Counted from the first letter of the stretch, positions 25,274-34,490 are shown. The stretch is 64,000 nucleotides of DNA from Acidobacteria bacterium UBA2161 (GCA_002328835.1 DCWN01000033.1:130922-194921), one strand, 5' to 3'. The notes: a model not told the origin generated them from the letters alone. Numbers and translations: made by a program.

Positions 25274-25398
25274 CGGATACGTAGAACTGCGGCGAAGGGG
25301 TGTGGTGCTTCCCTTCCACGGGGTCGCTCGCCGACCTGGCTAAGGCATCGTCTGGTTTCTCGAGTCGCGCGCGGGGAGTCAGGCCGTAGGGGGGGTGG

Positions 25399-25602
25399 CT
25401 ATTCGGCCTTGACGTCTTCGGCTCGCGGACCCTTCGGGCCCTGGCCCACCGTCATCGTCACGGTCTGGCCTTCACGCAGCTGATCGAAGGGCGTCCCGAT
25501 GCACGCGGACTGATGAAAGAAGTACTCCGTGCCATCGGGGCCTGCGATGAACCCGAATCCCTTGTCGGTCAGCCGAGAAATCGTACCGGTCGTCGTGGAC
25601 AT
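25399..25602 (-). CDS. Cold-shock family RNA/DNA-binding protein
   Basis: A 67-residue CspA-type protein. The start at 25602 has AAAGGAA about 6 nt upstream. The OB fold carries RNP-1 as KGFGFIAGP and RNP-2 as EYFFHQSA (FFHQ instead of the common FFHF/VFVH), then REGQTVTMTVGQGPKGPRAEDV. It binds single-stranded nucleic acid as an RNA chaperone. It is expressed from its own promoter (candidate elements at 25665-25691) with a leader of about 55 nt. Confidence 0.93.
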   Translation of the reverse strand: MSTTTGTISRLTDKGFGFIAGPDGTEYFFHQSACIGTPFDQLREGQTVTMTVGQGPKGPRAEDVKAE

Positions 25603-25664
25603 GCTCGTTCCTTTGAGAGGGGCCGCGATGTGGCCGTCTACGTCGTTTCGTGCCCTCATAGTGT

Positions 25665-25691
25665 CGCATATCGGGGATGAAATTGTGTCAA
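25665..25691 (-). promoter_or_regulatory. Possible promoter of the cold-shock gene
   Basis: On the minus strand TTGACA (25686-25691) and TATGCG (25665-25670) with a 15-bp spacer, shorter than ideal. The transcript would start about 55 nt before the start codon. Confidence 0.4.
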
Positions 25692-25846
25692 CCGGGGCCG
25701 TTTCCGGCCGGCCGGCGGCGATTCGCGAAAACAGCCCCTGTTCCTGGGCCTCCGGGTGCGCGGGCCGGGGCCAGACCCGTTCACGAGCGTGTTGATTCCA
25801 GACACCCTTCTCGGAACAATTAAGGCGCGCGCCCGTGTTGAGAGAT

Positions 25847-27493
25847 ATGACCAGACACTTCCTGCTGCTCGTCCTGTCTTGGCTGTTCGTGGGGCTCGGC
25901 TCCGCGCCCGCGCGCGCCGACATCTTTCCCCGGCAGCCTGGCATCGACGTCGAACACTACGTCTTCCGGGTCGGGCTCAGCGACGCGACCGATGAGATCT
26001 CCGGCGAAGCCACCATCCAGGTGCGCTTCCGCGCCGACGGGCTGACCGAGGTGGCCTTGGACCTCGCGTCGGCGTCGGCCGGGACCGGGATGACGGTGAC
26101 GGCCGTCACGGCCATCGCGGCAACGCCAGGTGGCCAGTCGCTGGCGTTCGTGCACCAGGACGACCGGCTGCGGGTGACGCTCCCGACCCCGTCCCGGGCG
26201 GGCGATCTCGGCGGCTTCACGGTCGCCTACCACGGCGAGCCCGCGTCCGGGCTGTCGATCGGCTCGAACAAGCATGGTGAGCGGTCGTTCTTCAGTCACA
26301 ACTGGCCGCACCGCGCTCGCCAGTGGCTCCCCACGGTCGACCATCCCTACGACAAGGCGACCAGCGAGTTCATCGTCACGGCGCCGAGCCACTATCAGGT
26401 CGTCTCGAACGGACTACTGCAGGAGACCGTGGATCTCCCGGGCGGTCTCCGCCGGACGCACTGGAAGCAGTCGGTGACGATCGCGTCGTGGCTCAATGCC
26501 CTCGGCGCGGCGCGCTTCGCCGTGCACCATGCCGGCGAGGTTGCGGGTGTGCCGCTGCAGACATGGGTCTTCCACCAGGACCGCGACGCCGGCATCCGCG
26601 ACTTCGAGCCGCCCGCCCGCCAGGTGATGGAGTTCTTCAGCGAGCAGATCGGCCCGTACCCGTACGAGAAGCTGGCGAACGTGCAGGCCGCCGACCTCGG
26701 CGGCGGCATGGAGCTGGCCTCGGCGATCTTCTACGGCGAGAACAGCGTGAGGGGGGAGGGCCGCCTGACGGGGTTGGTCGCGCACGAGATCGCGCATCAG
26801 TGGTTCGGCGATTCGGTGACCGAAGACGACTGGGACGATGTCTGGCTGAGCGAGGGGTTCGCGACCTACTTCGCGCTGCTGTTCACCGAGCACGCGTTCG
26901 GCCGCGACCGGTTCGTCGCCGGGCTGGAGCGCAGCCGGGACGCCGTGATCCGCTTCGACGAGTCGAACCCCGACTACCGCGTCGTGCACGACGAGCTGTC
27001 GGATATGAGTGACGTCCTCAGCCGTCAGATTTACCAGAAGGGCGGCTGGACGTTGCATATGTTGCGCGGTGTGCTCGGCACCGACGAGTTTTGGTCGGGC
27101 ATCCGCGAGTACTACCGACGCTACCGGGACTCCAACGCCTCGACCGACGACTTCCGGCGGGTGATGGAGGAGGTGAGCGGCCAGGACCTCGCTTGGTTCT
27201 TCGAGCAGTGGCTCTATCGCGGCGGCGTGCCGCGCGTCGAGGGCAGCTGGCGCTACGACGCGGACGGCCGCCGGGTGGAGATCGAACTGCGCCAGACCCA
27301 GGCCGGCGATCCGTTCCGGCTGCCGCTGGGAGTCGGCCTGGCGGTCGAGGGGCAGGCCGAGCGCCGCGTCGAGCGGATCGAGCTAGGCGAGCGGACTGGC
27401 CGGTTCACGATTGCCGTCGACGAGGCGCCGCAGACGGTGGCGTTCGATCCCGATCTCTGGGTCCTCATGGAGGCGACGTTCGAGCGGCGCTGA
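25847..27493 (+). CDS. Secreted M1-family zinc metallopeptidase
   Basis: A 548-residue protein. Start at the ATG at 25847; a signal peptide ends at APARA-D. The N-terminal beta domain (to about 220) is followed by the catalytic domain: H313-E-I-A-H317 in VAHEIAHQWFGD and E336 in LSEGFATY give a complete HExxH-x18-E zinc site. The exopeptidase motif, usually G-x-M-E-N, reads GGGMELAS here, with Leu replacing Asn, which may change N-terminus recognition. YQKGGWTLHMLRG fits the family. The C-terminal 240 bp overlap the 3' end of the convergent fusion gene. Confidence 0.92.
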   Translation: MTRHFLLLVLSWLFVGLGSAPARADIFPRQPGIDVEHYVFRVGLSDATDEISGEATIQVRFRADGLTEVALDLASASAGTGMTVTAVTAIAATPGGQSLAFVHQDDRLRVTLPTPSRAGDLGGFTVAYHGEPASGLSIGSNKHGERSFFSHNWPHRARQWLPTVDHPYDKATSEFIVTAPSHYQVVSNGLLQETVDLPGGLRRTHWKQSVTIASWLNALGAARFAVHHAGEVAGVPLQTWVFHQDRDAGIRDFEPPARQVMEFFSEQIGPYPYEKLANVQAADLGGGMELASAIFYGENSVRGEGRLTGLVAHEIAHQWFGDSVTEDDWDDVWLSEGFATYFALLFTEHAFGRDRFVAGLERSRDAVIRFDESNPDYRVVHDELSDMSDVLSRQIYQKGGWTLHMLRGVLGTDEFWSGIREYYRRYRDSNASTDDFRRVMEEVSGQDLAWFFEQWLYRGGVPRVEGSWRYDADGRRVEIELRQTQAGDPFRLPLGVGLAVEGQAERRVERIELGERTGRFTIAVDEAPQTVAFDPDLWVLMEATFERR

Positions 27494-30294
27494 ACGGGAC
27501 CCGCACCGGCGGTGCCGCCAGGCGCTGCGCCGGTCATCCACCGCTCGCGCAAGCGGTCGAGTTCGCCGTCGAGCCGCATCTGACGGAGCCACGCGTCGAC
27601 CCGGTTCAGGAACGCCTCGTCGTCCCGCGGGAGCATGTAGCTCAGCTCCTCGCGCGTCAGCGGCGCCTCCGGCCGAACCGCGGCGAGGCGCGGGTCCTGA
27701 CTGGCCACGAGCACCGCCTCGACGTTGTCGGTCACCATCACGTCGACGCGTCCCGTCGCGACCGCGTCGGGGATGGAGAGGTTGTCCTCGATGACGACGA
27801 TCTGGGCGCGGGTGATCGACGCTCGCACGAACGTTTCGTTCGTGCCGCCCGGGTTGACCCCGATGCGGACGCCGGGGCGATCGATCGCGTCGAGGTCGAG
27901 AAACCGGTCGCGATCCTCACTCCGCACCAGCGGTGACTTGCCGATCGAGAGGTAGCCGTCCGACAGCGAGGCGACCGCCTCGCGATCGCGCGTTCGCGTG
28001 ATGCCCGACATCGCGATGTCGTAGCGTCCGGCGTGCAGGTCGTCGACCAGTGTCGGCCAGCTCGTCTGGACGAACCGTACCCTGACGCCCAGTGCCGCAC
28101 CCAGGCTGCGCGCGGCGTCGACATCGAATCCCTCGAAGGTGCCGTCGGCCCGGCGATAGCTGAACGGGCGGTAGTCACCGGTCGTGCCGACCCTGATCTC
28201 CCCCCGCTCCAGGAGGACCTCGAGCCGGGACGCTCGGGAGGCGGTGTCGTGCCAGACCGGGTTCACGAACGCGCCGTTACCCGCCACATCCCATAGCGCC
28301 ACCCGGGCCCAGGTCCACCCACGCGCCTCGGCCGACCATTCGAACGTCTCGCGCCCGAATTCACCGGTGTCGCCGAGCGGGATGACCTCCCGGTGCGTCT
28401 CCGCCCCGTCGCCCCAGACGATCTCCGCCGCGTGCAGCGGGAATGTCCATGCGGCGCTGACCCGCGCGACGATCCGATCGGCGGTGGACGCCGAGAGATC
28501 CACCTCGGGGAGGAGCACCTCGCCGGTCGTCGTGAAGTACTCGCCGCTGGCCAGTGGCGCCAGCACCTCGCCCCAGTCGTCGAAGGCCGGCAGCCGGTCA
28601 AGCTTCACGTAGTTGATGTTCATGTGGGCATACAGCTCGTGGGTCGCGTCGAACTGGAAGACGTCGACCTCGCCGAAGATCCGCTTCCGGTGTCCGAGAT
28701 TGCTCAGGTCGTCGAGCAAGTCGAGCGAGCGATCGCCCAGCCGTCGTGACGACAGGTCCGACGGCATCGCCTTCCAGCCCGCGCCCAGATAGCTGGGATC
28801 CTGGAAGTGGTCGGTCGCGAGGATTCGATCGGGATAGCCGGTCGAGCCCTTGGTGCGCGGGTGCGTCTGGTACATGTAGCCGCCCTCGCGCCGGACCAGG
28901 TCGAGCAGTTCCACGGCGTCGGCCGTGCTGTAGACCGTGCCGTACTCCGGGTGCGGCATCTCGAAGGCGCCGCCCTCCGGGCGGTCCATGAACCAGTACA
29001 CCGGCTTCGGAAAGATCACCGCCCAGTGCCCGCCGAGGTGGACGTTGGCTTCCTCGCTGGGGATGAGCAGGAAATCGTCGTCCGACTGCGCCCGCAGCGC
29101 CCCGAAGTACGCCTCCAGTTCGTCGAGCCGCAGATCGGTCAGGTCGCGCGGGTGGCCGTCGCCGTGAAAGTCCATGATGATCGACGCGTCGACCCCCATC
29201 GCTTGCAGCACCGGCTTGAAGGGCGGCGTCCAGTCGAACCCGTTGGCGAGGGCCTGCACCGTGTACGCCAGGTGCCAGTGCGTGCTCAGGGTCTTGTATC
29301 CGTCCATCGCCGGGAATCGATCGGCGTTCGTGTAGCGGAGGACCGGCTCGAGCGCCGCGTCGGGGGCGCCGTCGGTCAGCAGCAGGAACAGCGACATTCG
29401 CTGCGGCCGGCCCGGTGGGGCGTTCATCCAGGGATAGAACTGCCAGTTCGTATCGCCGATCTGGCGGATGCCGAGCGCAACCCGGCCGCGCCAGGCGCGG
29501 TACCAGAGGTAGCCCAGGTTCGACGTGAAGTCCCGCGGGAAGAAGTACTGGTGCGGCGCCGGGAAGACGGCGACGCTGCCGCCGCCGGTCTGCATCGCGA
29601 CGGTGCGGTGCCGCACGCGGACCGGCACCCGCTCGGGCTCGAGCCCGCTCGCGGTCTCGTGGGTGAGGTCGCCGCGCGCGTCGTAGTAGGCGATCGCGGT
29701 CTGCATGTTGTTGCCGGCCGTCCGATCGGCCGCCGCGGCCATTTCCAGCCCGGCGTCGTAGTAGTAGGCGACGTCGGCGTCGTAGGTGGTCAGCACCGCT
29801 TCCTGCTGGACGAGCCGGCTGCCCGGAAAGAACGTGTAGGCGACCCCGCCGTCGAATGGGCCCATCCTGAGCCCGTCGAAGAACAGCTCGATTCGATCGC
29901 CGACGCTGCGAGCCCGCGCCGAGCGCAGCGTGAACATGCCCTGTGCCTGGCGCGTCCCGTCGGGGTGGCTGGGCGGGTAGTCGAAGAACGCGTTCCACCC
30001 CCGCCGGCGGATGCCGGTTTCGCCGCGATAGATCGGCTGCGCCGCGCTCACCACCACCGCATCGCCCACGGCGATCGAGGTGATCAGCGGCCGCTCGGGA
30101 TCGAGCGAGAAGGTCGCCGTCCAGATGCGGCCCGTTTCGTCGGGCCAGGCGACCGCCACGGCGGCGCCCTCGGCCTCGACCGAGACCGGTCCCGGTTGGA
30201 CCGCGCGCAGGTCGATCGGCACGGCCGCCGCATCCGACCGCGACGCGCCGATCAGGAGGAGCAGGGAGGCGACCGCCAGTCGAGACCAGGGCAT
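27253..30294 (-). CDS. Large secreted fusion: CehA/PHP-like region plus type 3 solute-binding domain
   Basis: A 1013-residue protein. The start at 30294 follows GAGGAG by 8 nt, giving a signal peptide (LAVASLLLLIGASRSDAAA). Residues about 25-680 form a large secreted region with WHLAYTVQALANGFDWTPPF, ASIIMDFHGDGHPRDLTDLR, LIPSEEANVHLGGHW and QTHPRTKGSTGYPDR, which look like His/Asp/Glu clusters of a CehA/PHP-type metallohydrolase; this is tentative. Residues about 690-925 are a bacterial solute-binding domain of the amino-acid (SBP_bac_3) class: LLERGEIRVGTTGDYRPFSYR, GFDVDAARSLGAALGV, YDIAMSGITRT. No stop follows the domain, and about 85 more residues run antisense over the M1 peptidase 3' end. 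They are low-complexity (Arg/Ser/Thr-rich) and probably not selected. A lost stop codon or recent fusion is likely. Confidence 0.75.
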   Translation of the reverse strand: MPWSRLAVASLLLLIGASRSDAAAVPIDLRAVQPGPVSVEAEGAAVAVAWPDETGRIWTATFSLDPERPLITSIAVGDAVVVSAAQPIYRGETGIRRRGWNAFFDYPPSHPDGTRQAQGMFTLRSARARSVGDRIELFFDGLRMGPFDGGVAYTFFPGSRLVQQEAVLTTYDADVAYYYDAGLEMAAAADRTAGNNMQTAIAYYDARGDLTHETASGLEPERVPVRVRHRTVAMQTGGGSVAVFPAPHQYFFPRDFTSNLGYLWYRAWRGRVALGIRQIGDTNWQFYPWMNAPPGRPQRMSLFLLLTDGAPDAALEPVLRYTNADRFPAMDGYKTLSTHWHLAYTVQALANGFDWTPPFKPVLQAMGVDASIIMDFHGDGHPRDLTDLRLDELEAYFGALRAQSDDDFLLIPSEEANVHLGGHWAVIFPKPVYWFMDRPEGGAFEMPHPEYGTVYSTADAVELLDLVRREGGYMYQTHPRTKGSTGYPDRILATDHFQDPSYLGAGWKAMPSDLSSRRLGDRSLDLLDDLSNLGHRKRIFGEVDVFQFDATHELYAHMNINYVKLDRLPAFDDWGEVLAPLASGEYFTTTGEVLLPEVDLSASTADRIVARVSAAWTFPLHAAEIVWGDGAETHREVIPLGDTGEFGRETFEWSAEARGWTWARVALWDVAGNGAFVNPVWHDTASRASRLEVLLERGEIRVGTTGDYRPFSYRRADGTFEGFDVDAARSLGAALGVRVRFVQTSWPTLVDDLHAGRYDIAMSGITRTRDREAVASLSDGYLSIGKSPLVRSEDRDRFLDLDAIDRPGVRIGVNPGGTNETFVRASITRAQIVVIEDNLSIPDAVATGRVDVMVTDNVEAVLVASQDPRLAAVRPEAPLTREELSYMLPRDDEAFLNRVDAWLRQMRLDGELDRLRERWMTGAAPGGTAGAGPVQRRSNVASMRTQRSGSNATVCGASSTAIVNRPVRSPSSIRSTRRSACPSTARPTPSGSRNGSPAWVWRSSISTRRPSAS

Positions 30295-30335
30295 GATGTC
30301 ACTCCTCAGTAGACCGTAGACCCGAGCCGGCCGGA

Positions 30336-31184
30336 TCAGGTTTGGCGCAGCAGCCACCGCGCGGCGTTGCGCTGGATCGTCTCGTACTCGGGGTTCCACA
30401 GCGCCGTGATCAGGTGTCCGGGTGCCAGATAGCAGACCCGGCCCTCGCCGTAGGGATGGGCCCAGCCGGCGGCCGACCTCGTCCCCCAGTCGCCGTGGGT
30501 CAGCCCGTCCTCGTTGACGCTCTCGAGCAGCAGGTGCTCGGGGTCTTTCTGGTATTCCACGTAGTGCTGCTCGTCGGTAACGACGAAGTCGCTGACGCCC
30601 CGCGTGATCGGGTGGTCGCGATTGACGACCCTCACCGTGAACGTGCGGGTCGGCGGATGTCCGCGGGTGACGGCGCCCAGCACGTCGCGGAAGTCGTCGT
30701 TGTACGGCGCGATGTAGGTGACGTTGTGGTAGAGCAGCGCAGCCCCGCCACGCTCGACGAAGCGCCTGACCGCGCGGCCCATCGCCGGGGTCATGAAGCC
30801 GACCGAACGCGGCTCGATCACCGGCAGCGGCGGTTCGCTGACGATCGCGGGCTGGCCCTGGGCCCACCAGCCGGCGTTGCTGCTCGGGTCGCCGTGGCCG
30901 TCGGGCCAGACCATGCCGTCGCGCAGGATGATGAGCAGCCGGTAGCGGCCGAGGTGCGCGTCGTTGAGCCGCGTGACGTCGTCGGAGAAATCGATCGACA
31001 GGCCCATGTCGCGGACGAAGGTCTTGCCGAAGGCGGTCCGGTAGTGGTCGGAGTTGTGGTAGCGGTCGCCGAGCAGCGCGAAAGCGGTCGCCGGTTCGGC
31101 CGTCTGGCGTCTCGGCAGCGCGAACATGGCCGAGGCTGGGACCGAGGCCGAGGCGAGAAACGCGCGGCGGGTGAGGTCAGGCAT
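30336..31184 (-). CDS. Tat-exported ThuA-like protein
   Basis: A 282-residue protein. The start at 31184 (GGGAG 8 nt upstream) gives the Tat signal LTRRAFLASASVPASAMFALP; the longer open frame upstream is a shadow. The body has the ThuA class I amidotransferase-like fold: ALLGDRYHNSDHYRTAFGKTF, YRLLIILRDGMVWPDG, MGRAVRRFVERGGAALLYHN, DHPITRGVSDFVVTDEQHYVEY, and the C-terminal GEGRVCYLAPGHLITALWNPEYETIQRNAARWLLR typical of ThuA. ThuA relatives are linked to trehalose or other sugar use; the exact substrate is unknown. It follows the fusion gene's start by about 40 bp in reverse, so both could share a transcript. Confidence 0.85.
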   Translation of the reverse strand: MPDLTRRAFLASASVPASAMFALPRRQTAEPATAFALLGDRYHNSDHYRTAFGKTFVRDMGLSIDFSDDVTRLNDAHLGRYRLLIILRDGMVWPDGHGDPSSNAGWWAQGQPAIVSEPPLPVIEPRSVGFMTPAMGRAVRRFVERGGAALLYHNVTYIAPYNDDFRDVLGAVTRGHPPTRTFTVRVVNRDHPITRGVSDFVVTDEQHYVEYQKDPEHLLLESVNEDGLTHGDWGTRSAAGWAHPYGEGRVCYLAPGHLITALWNPEYETIQRNAARWLLRQT

Positions 31185-31286
31185 GGCCGATCTCCCTCGG
31201 ACACGGCGTGGAACCGACCCCGGCGCTGGGCGCCGTGTCCAGCATCGGCCTATACTGCCAGTGCCGCGTCGAGCTGACAATCCATC

Positions 31287-32564
31287 ATGCACGCGACCCG
31301 CACCATCGCCGCCGACCTCATCGACGATCTCCGCGACGCTCGCAAGGCGGAGCTGGCAATCTTCGAAGGGTTGACCGACGACCAGATGCTCGGTCCCCGG
31401 GAGCATTTCCTGGAGCCGCCGATCTGGGAGGTCGGCCACGTCGGCTGGTTCCAGGAGTTCTTCGTGCTCCGCCACCTCTACGACGAGGCGCCGGCCCTCG
31501 CCAACGGCGATTCGATCTACGACGCGTTCAACGTTTCGTACAAGCGGCGCTGGGACCACCCGTTTCCATCGCGCGCCGAGACGCTGGCGTATCTGCAGGC
31601 CGTGCTGGACCGCTGCGTCGGTCGCCTCGAGCAACGCGAGCCGACCGAGCCGGAGGCGCACGTCTATCGCCTCGTCACGCAGCACGAACAGATGCACGCC
31701 GAGAATCTGACGATGGTCCGCCAGACGCTGGCGTACCCGCGGCCGGCGCTCGCGAGCGAGAGCGACATTCCGACCGACCCGACCTACACGTTGCGCGACG
31801 TCGAGGTCTCGGGCGGCACTCATCTGCTGGGCGCGCCGAGGGACGACCCGTTCGTCTTCGACAACGAGAAGTGGGCGCATCCGGTGGAGGTCGCCCCGTT
31901 TCGCATCGCGAACACCCCGGTGACGAACGCCCAGTTCGTCGAGTTCGTCGACGACGGCGGCTACGTGACGCGGCGCCACTGGGCCAAGCACGCGTGGGAG
32001 TGGCGACGCCGGGAGGGCGCCGAACATCCACGTTTCTGGACGAAGCGGGACGGGGCGTGGTGCCGGCAGGTGTTCGATGGTGTCGTGCCGCTCGATCCGT
32101 GGTGTCCGGTCGTCCACGTGAACTGGTACGAAGCGCAGGCCTACTGCGCCTGGGCCGGGCGGCGCCTGCCGACCGAGGCCGAGTGGGAGTACGCGGCGAG
32201 CGGGCCCGACAAGCATCACTTTCCGTGGGGCGAGGCGGCGCCGACCCCCGAGCGGGTCAACCTCGACTACCGGCACGGGGGCGTGGTCGACGTGCGGGCG
32301 TTCCCGGCGGGTGACAGTCGGTGCGGCTGTCGCCAGATGATCGGCAACGTCTGGGAGTGGACCGGCAGCTACCTCGAGCCCTACCCGGGCTTCGTGCCCG
32401 GTCCCTACCGGGAGTACTCGGAGCCCTACTTCGGGCAGAAGCCGGTGCTGCGCGGCGGAGGCTGGGCGACGCGGTCGCGGATGATCCGCAACTCCTGGCG
32501 GAACTTCTTCATCCGACACCGCCGGAACATCGTCGCCGGGTTCAGGACCTGCGCGCCAGTCTAA
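31287..32564 (+). CDS. EgtB/SenA-like sulfoxide/selenoneine synthase-type protein
   Basis: A 425-residue cytoplasmic protein with a DinB-like N-terminal domain and a C-terminal formylglycine-generating (FGE)-type domain. The iron-binding HxxxHxE motif is H133-x3-H137-x-E139 (THEQMHAEN). The FGE part has PVEVAPFRIANTPVTNAQFVEFVDDGGY, PVVHVNWYEAQAYCAWAGRRLPTEAEWEYAA, QMIGNVWEWTGSY and a final VLRGGGW and GFRT. EgtB makes the C-S bond of ergothioneine; SenA-type relatives make selenoneine. No egtD, senB or selD-like gene lies nearby, so the assignment is open. It is divergent from the ThuA-like gene with a 102-bp gap. Confidence 0.82.
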   Translation: MHATRTIAADLIDDLRDARKAELAIFEGLTDDQMLGPREHFLEPPIWEVGHVGWFQEFFVLRHLYDEAPALANGDSIYDAFNVSYKRRWDHPFPSRAETLAYLQAVLDRCVGRLEQREPTEPEAHVYRLVTQHEQMHAENLTMVRQTLAYPRPALASESDIPTDPTYTLRDVEVSGGTHLLGAPRDDPFVFDNEKWAHPVEVAPFRIANTPVTNAQFVEFVDDGGYVTRRHWAKHAWEWRRREGAEHPRFWTKRDGAWCRQVFDGVVPLDPWCPVVHVNWYEAQAYCAWAGRRLPTEAEWEYAASGPDKHHFPWGEAAPTPERVNLDYRHGGVVDVRAFPAGDSRCGCRQMIGNVWEWTGSYLEPYPGFVPGPYREYSEPYFGQKPVLRGGGWATRSRMIRNSWRNFFIRHRRNIVAGFRTCAPV

Positions 32565-32646
32565 CCGTCCTTTTCGGCGGATCGATCGTCATAACTCTCT
32601 AGCGATTCGTAGAACTGTAGAACTCTTGATGAGTGAGGAGAATCGG

Positions 32647-33216
32647 ATGAATCTGTCGAAGCTACCCCTCGGCGTTCTCGCCGTGCTGCTCGCGCTCGCG
32701 GTCGGTGGGTGCGCCGGCCAGGCTGACCCTCCGGAAGACATGGGCGCGGACGTTTCCGCGGCGGGCGACCGCGACCCCGCGGCCGGCGAGGCTGGGGAGG
32801 CGACGGCGCCGTCGGAGGCCGACGGTGAGGAGTCGGGCACCGAGCTGGCACTCGACGCCACCTACGATGAACTGCGCGGCGGCGCGCGCCTGATCCTCGC
32901 CTACGACGCCGAGCGCAGTGCGTTCAGCGGCACCGTCGAGAACGTGACCGAGGAGCCCCTGGCGCGGGTTCGCGTCGAGGTCCACCTGTCGAACGGCACC
33001 GAACTCGGTCCGACGCCCGCAGCCGATCTCGCCCCCGGCGAGAGCACCGAGGTCACGCTGTCGGCCAGCGGGGAGTTCGACGCGTGGAGCGCCCACGCCG
33101 AAGTCGGCAACGAGGAGCACGGGGGCGAGGCAGACGGGGAACACGACGAAGGCGAGGAAGAGGGCGGAGAGCACGACCGGGAGGGCCGGGGCGAGCCCGC
33201 CCGCCCGGGTGCCTGA
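32647..33216 (+). CDS. Lipoprotein with FxLYD-like domain and acidic, His-rich tail
   Basis: A 189-residue protein. The start at 32647 (GAGGAG 6-8 nt upstream) gives a signal with lipobox LAVGGC, so lipidation is expected at Cys. Residues about 25-65 are a low-complexity Ala/Glu/Gly linker. Residues about 70-150 look like a small beta-sandwich (LILAYDAERSAFSGTVENVTEEPLARVRVEVHLSNGT and LAPGESTEVTLSASG), as in FxLYD domains. The C-terminal 30 residues are rich in Glu, His, Asp and Gly (DEGEEEGGEHDREG), suggesting metal or surface binding. It is convergent with the diheme peroxidase gene. Confidence 0.75.
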   Translation: MNLSKLPLGVLAVLLALAVGGCAGQADPPEDMGADVSAAGDRDPAAGEAGEATAPSEADGEESGTELALDATYDELRGGARLILAYDAERSAFSGTVENVTEEPLARVRVEVHLSNGTELGPTPAADLAPGESTEVTLSASGEFDAWSAHAEVGNEEHGGEADGEHDEGEEEGGEHDREGRGEPARPGA

Positions 33217-33236
33217 CGCGTCGTCAGCGGCTCGCG

Positions 33237-34460
33237 CTAGGGTTCGGCGCCAGCATCACCGTGGATCAGCCCGCCGACCGGCAGGCCGCTCGGCACCCGC
33301 TCGGGGATCACCCGGTCGAAGTCCTCGTCGGTCAGGGCCTCCATGAACGCGATGATCTCCTGCATGTCGCGCTCGCTCATGTCGTCGACCCCTCGGAAGC
33401 GGCGGTCGACGCGCGGCGTCGTCCGTTCATCCCGCCGGCCTCGATCGCTGGAGACGTTCGGATTCTCGGAGCGGCCGACGTTGTAGAAGTCGAGGACATC
33501 CTCCAGCGTCTCCAGGACACCGTTGTGCATGTACGGCGCCGTGAGGGCCACGTTTCTCAGCGACGGCGTCCGGAACCTGAAGCGCCCACCGCCCGCGTCA
33601 GGCTCCGCGAGCAGCGGATGCTCCGCGACGCCTTCGGCCCGCAGGTCGAAGTCGGAGAACATGACGCCTTCGTGGCAGCGGTCGCAGCCCACGTCGTCGA
33701 ACCTGTCCATCCCACGCCGTTGCTGCTCGCTCAGCGCCGCCGTGTCGCCCGCCCGGAACCGGTCGAAGGGGCTGTTCATCGCGACGAGTGAGCGCTCGAA
33801 CTCCGCGATCGCGCTGGCGAGATCGTCCGCCGCGATCGGCCCGGGGCCGAAGACCTCTTCGAACAACGCGACGTACTCGGGGATCGCCTGCAGCCTGACC
33901 ACGACGCGGTCCACCGCCGCATCCGCCGCGTAGGCCTCGCCGCGCATCTCCTCCATCGCCTCGAGCGGTTCCAGCGCCTGGGCTTCGAGGCTTCTGACCC
34001 GGTTGTCCCAGAACATCGGCGCCCGCGCCTGGTCGACCGACGCCACCGTGCCATCGAACGGAGGCGTCGTATCGAAGAAGCGTCGGGAGTCGAACCCGCG
34101 CCGCCGCCCGCGTCGGCCCCGGCGTCCCCGCCGGTCCAGGCCGTTGAAGCCGGTGTTGAGGACGGTCGGCGCGTTGCGCTTCACGACCGGGATCCGTCCG
34201 TCCGAGGCATCGACCCGATCGGGCCCGAGTCCGACCGCACCGGCGCCGAGCGACAGCTGACGCCCGTCGGCGTAGGCGAAGTCGGGGTGATGGCAGGTCG
34301 CACAGGCGACGTCGCGCTCGCCCGACAGGATCGGATCCCAGAAGAGCAGCCGACCCAACTCCGCCGCATCGGCGCCGGGTGCCGACTGCGTTCCCGCCGT
34401 CACACCCAGCACTACGAGTGCGACGACGCCCACCAGGAGGATCGATATGCGCCCGGTCAT
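33237..34460 (-). CDS. Periplasmic diheme cytochrome c peroxidase (MauG/CcpA family)
   Basis: A 407-residue protein with an N-terminal signal or anchor (ISILLVGVVALVVLGVTAG). Two c-type heme sites are visible: CATCHHPD near residue 55-60 and CDRCHEG in the second domain. Between them are LGRLLFWDPILSGERDVAC and RVRSLEAQALEPLEAMEEM, typical of the bacterial peroxidase family, and TPSLRNVALTAPYMHNGVLETLEDVLDFYN near the end. It reduces peroxide with electrons from a small cytochrome or modifies a protein, as MauG does. It follows the frameshifted kinase gene by 30 bp on the same strand. GGGAG lies about 8 nt upstream of the ATG. Confidence 0.93.
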   Translation of the reverse strand: MTGRISILLVGVVALVVLGVTAGTQSAPGADAAELGRLLFWDPILSGERDVACATCHHPDFAYADGRQLSLGAGAVGLGPDRVDASDGRIPVVKRNAPTVLNTGFNGLDRRGRRGRRGRRRGFDSRRFFDTTPPFDGTVASVDQARAPMFWDNRVRSLEAQALEPLEAMEEMRGEAYAADAAVDRVVVRLQAIPEYVALFEEVFGPGPIAADDLASAIAEFERSLVAMNSPFDRFRAGDTAALSEQQRRGMDRFDDVGCDRCHEGVMFSDFDLRAEGVAEHPLLAEPDAGGGRFRFRTPSLRNVALTAPYMHNGVLETLEDVLDFYNVGRSENPNVSSDRGRRDERTTPRVDRRFRGVDDMSERDMQEIIAFMEALTDEDFDRVIPERVPSGLPVGGLIHGDAGAEP

Positions 34461-34490
34461 GCCATCTCCCGCCCTGTCAGGACGGTCCGG

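Noticed and set aside
30295..30867. Upstream extension of the large fusion gene
   Set aside because: It overlaps the ThuA-like gene in another frame and has no homology; the start at 30294 has a ribosome site and a signal peptide.
31185..32519. Long minus-strand open frame upstream of the ThuA-like gene
   Set aside because: It is antisense to the EgtB-like gene and has no recognisable protein content; GGGAG and a Tat signal mark 31184 as the start.
32749..32760. Third copy of the HNH palindrome
   Set aside because: Only the left part (ACGTTTCCGCGG) matches; the right arm differs, so it is probably chance in the lipoprotein gene.
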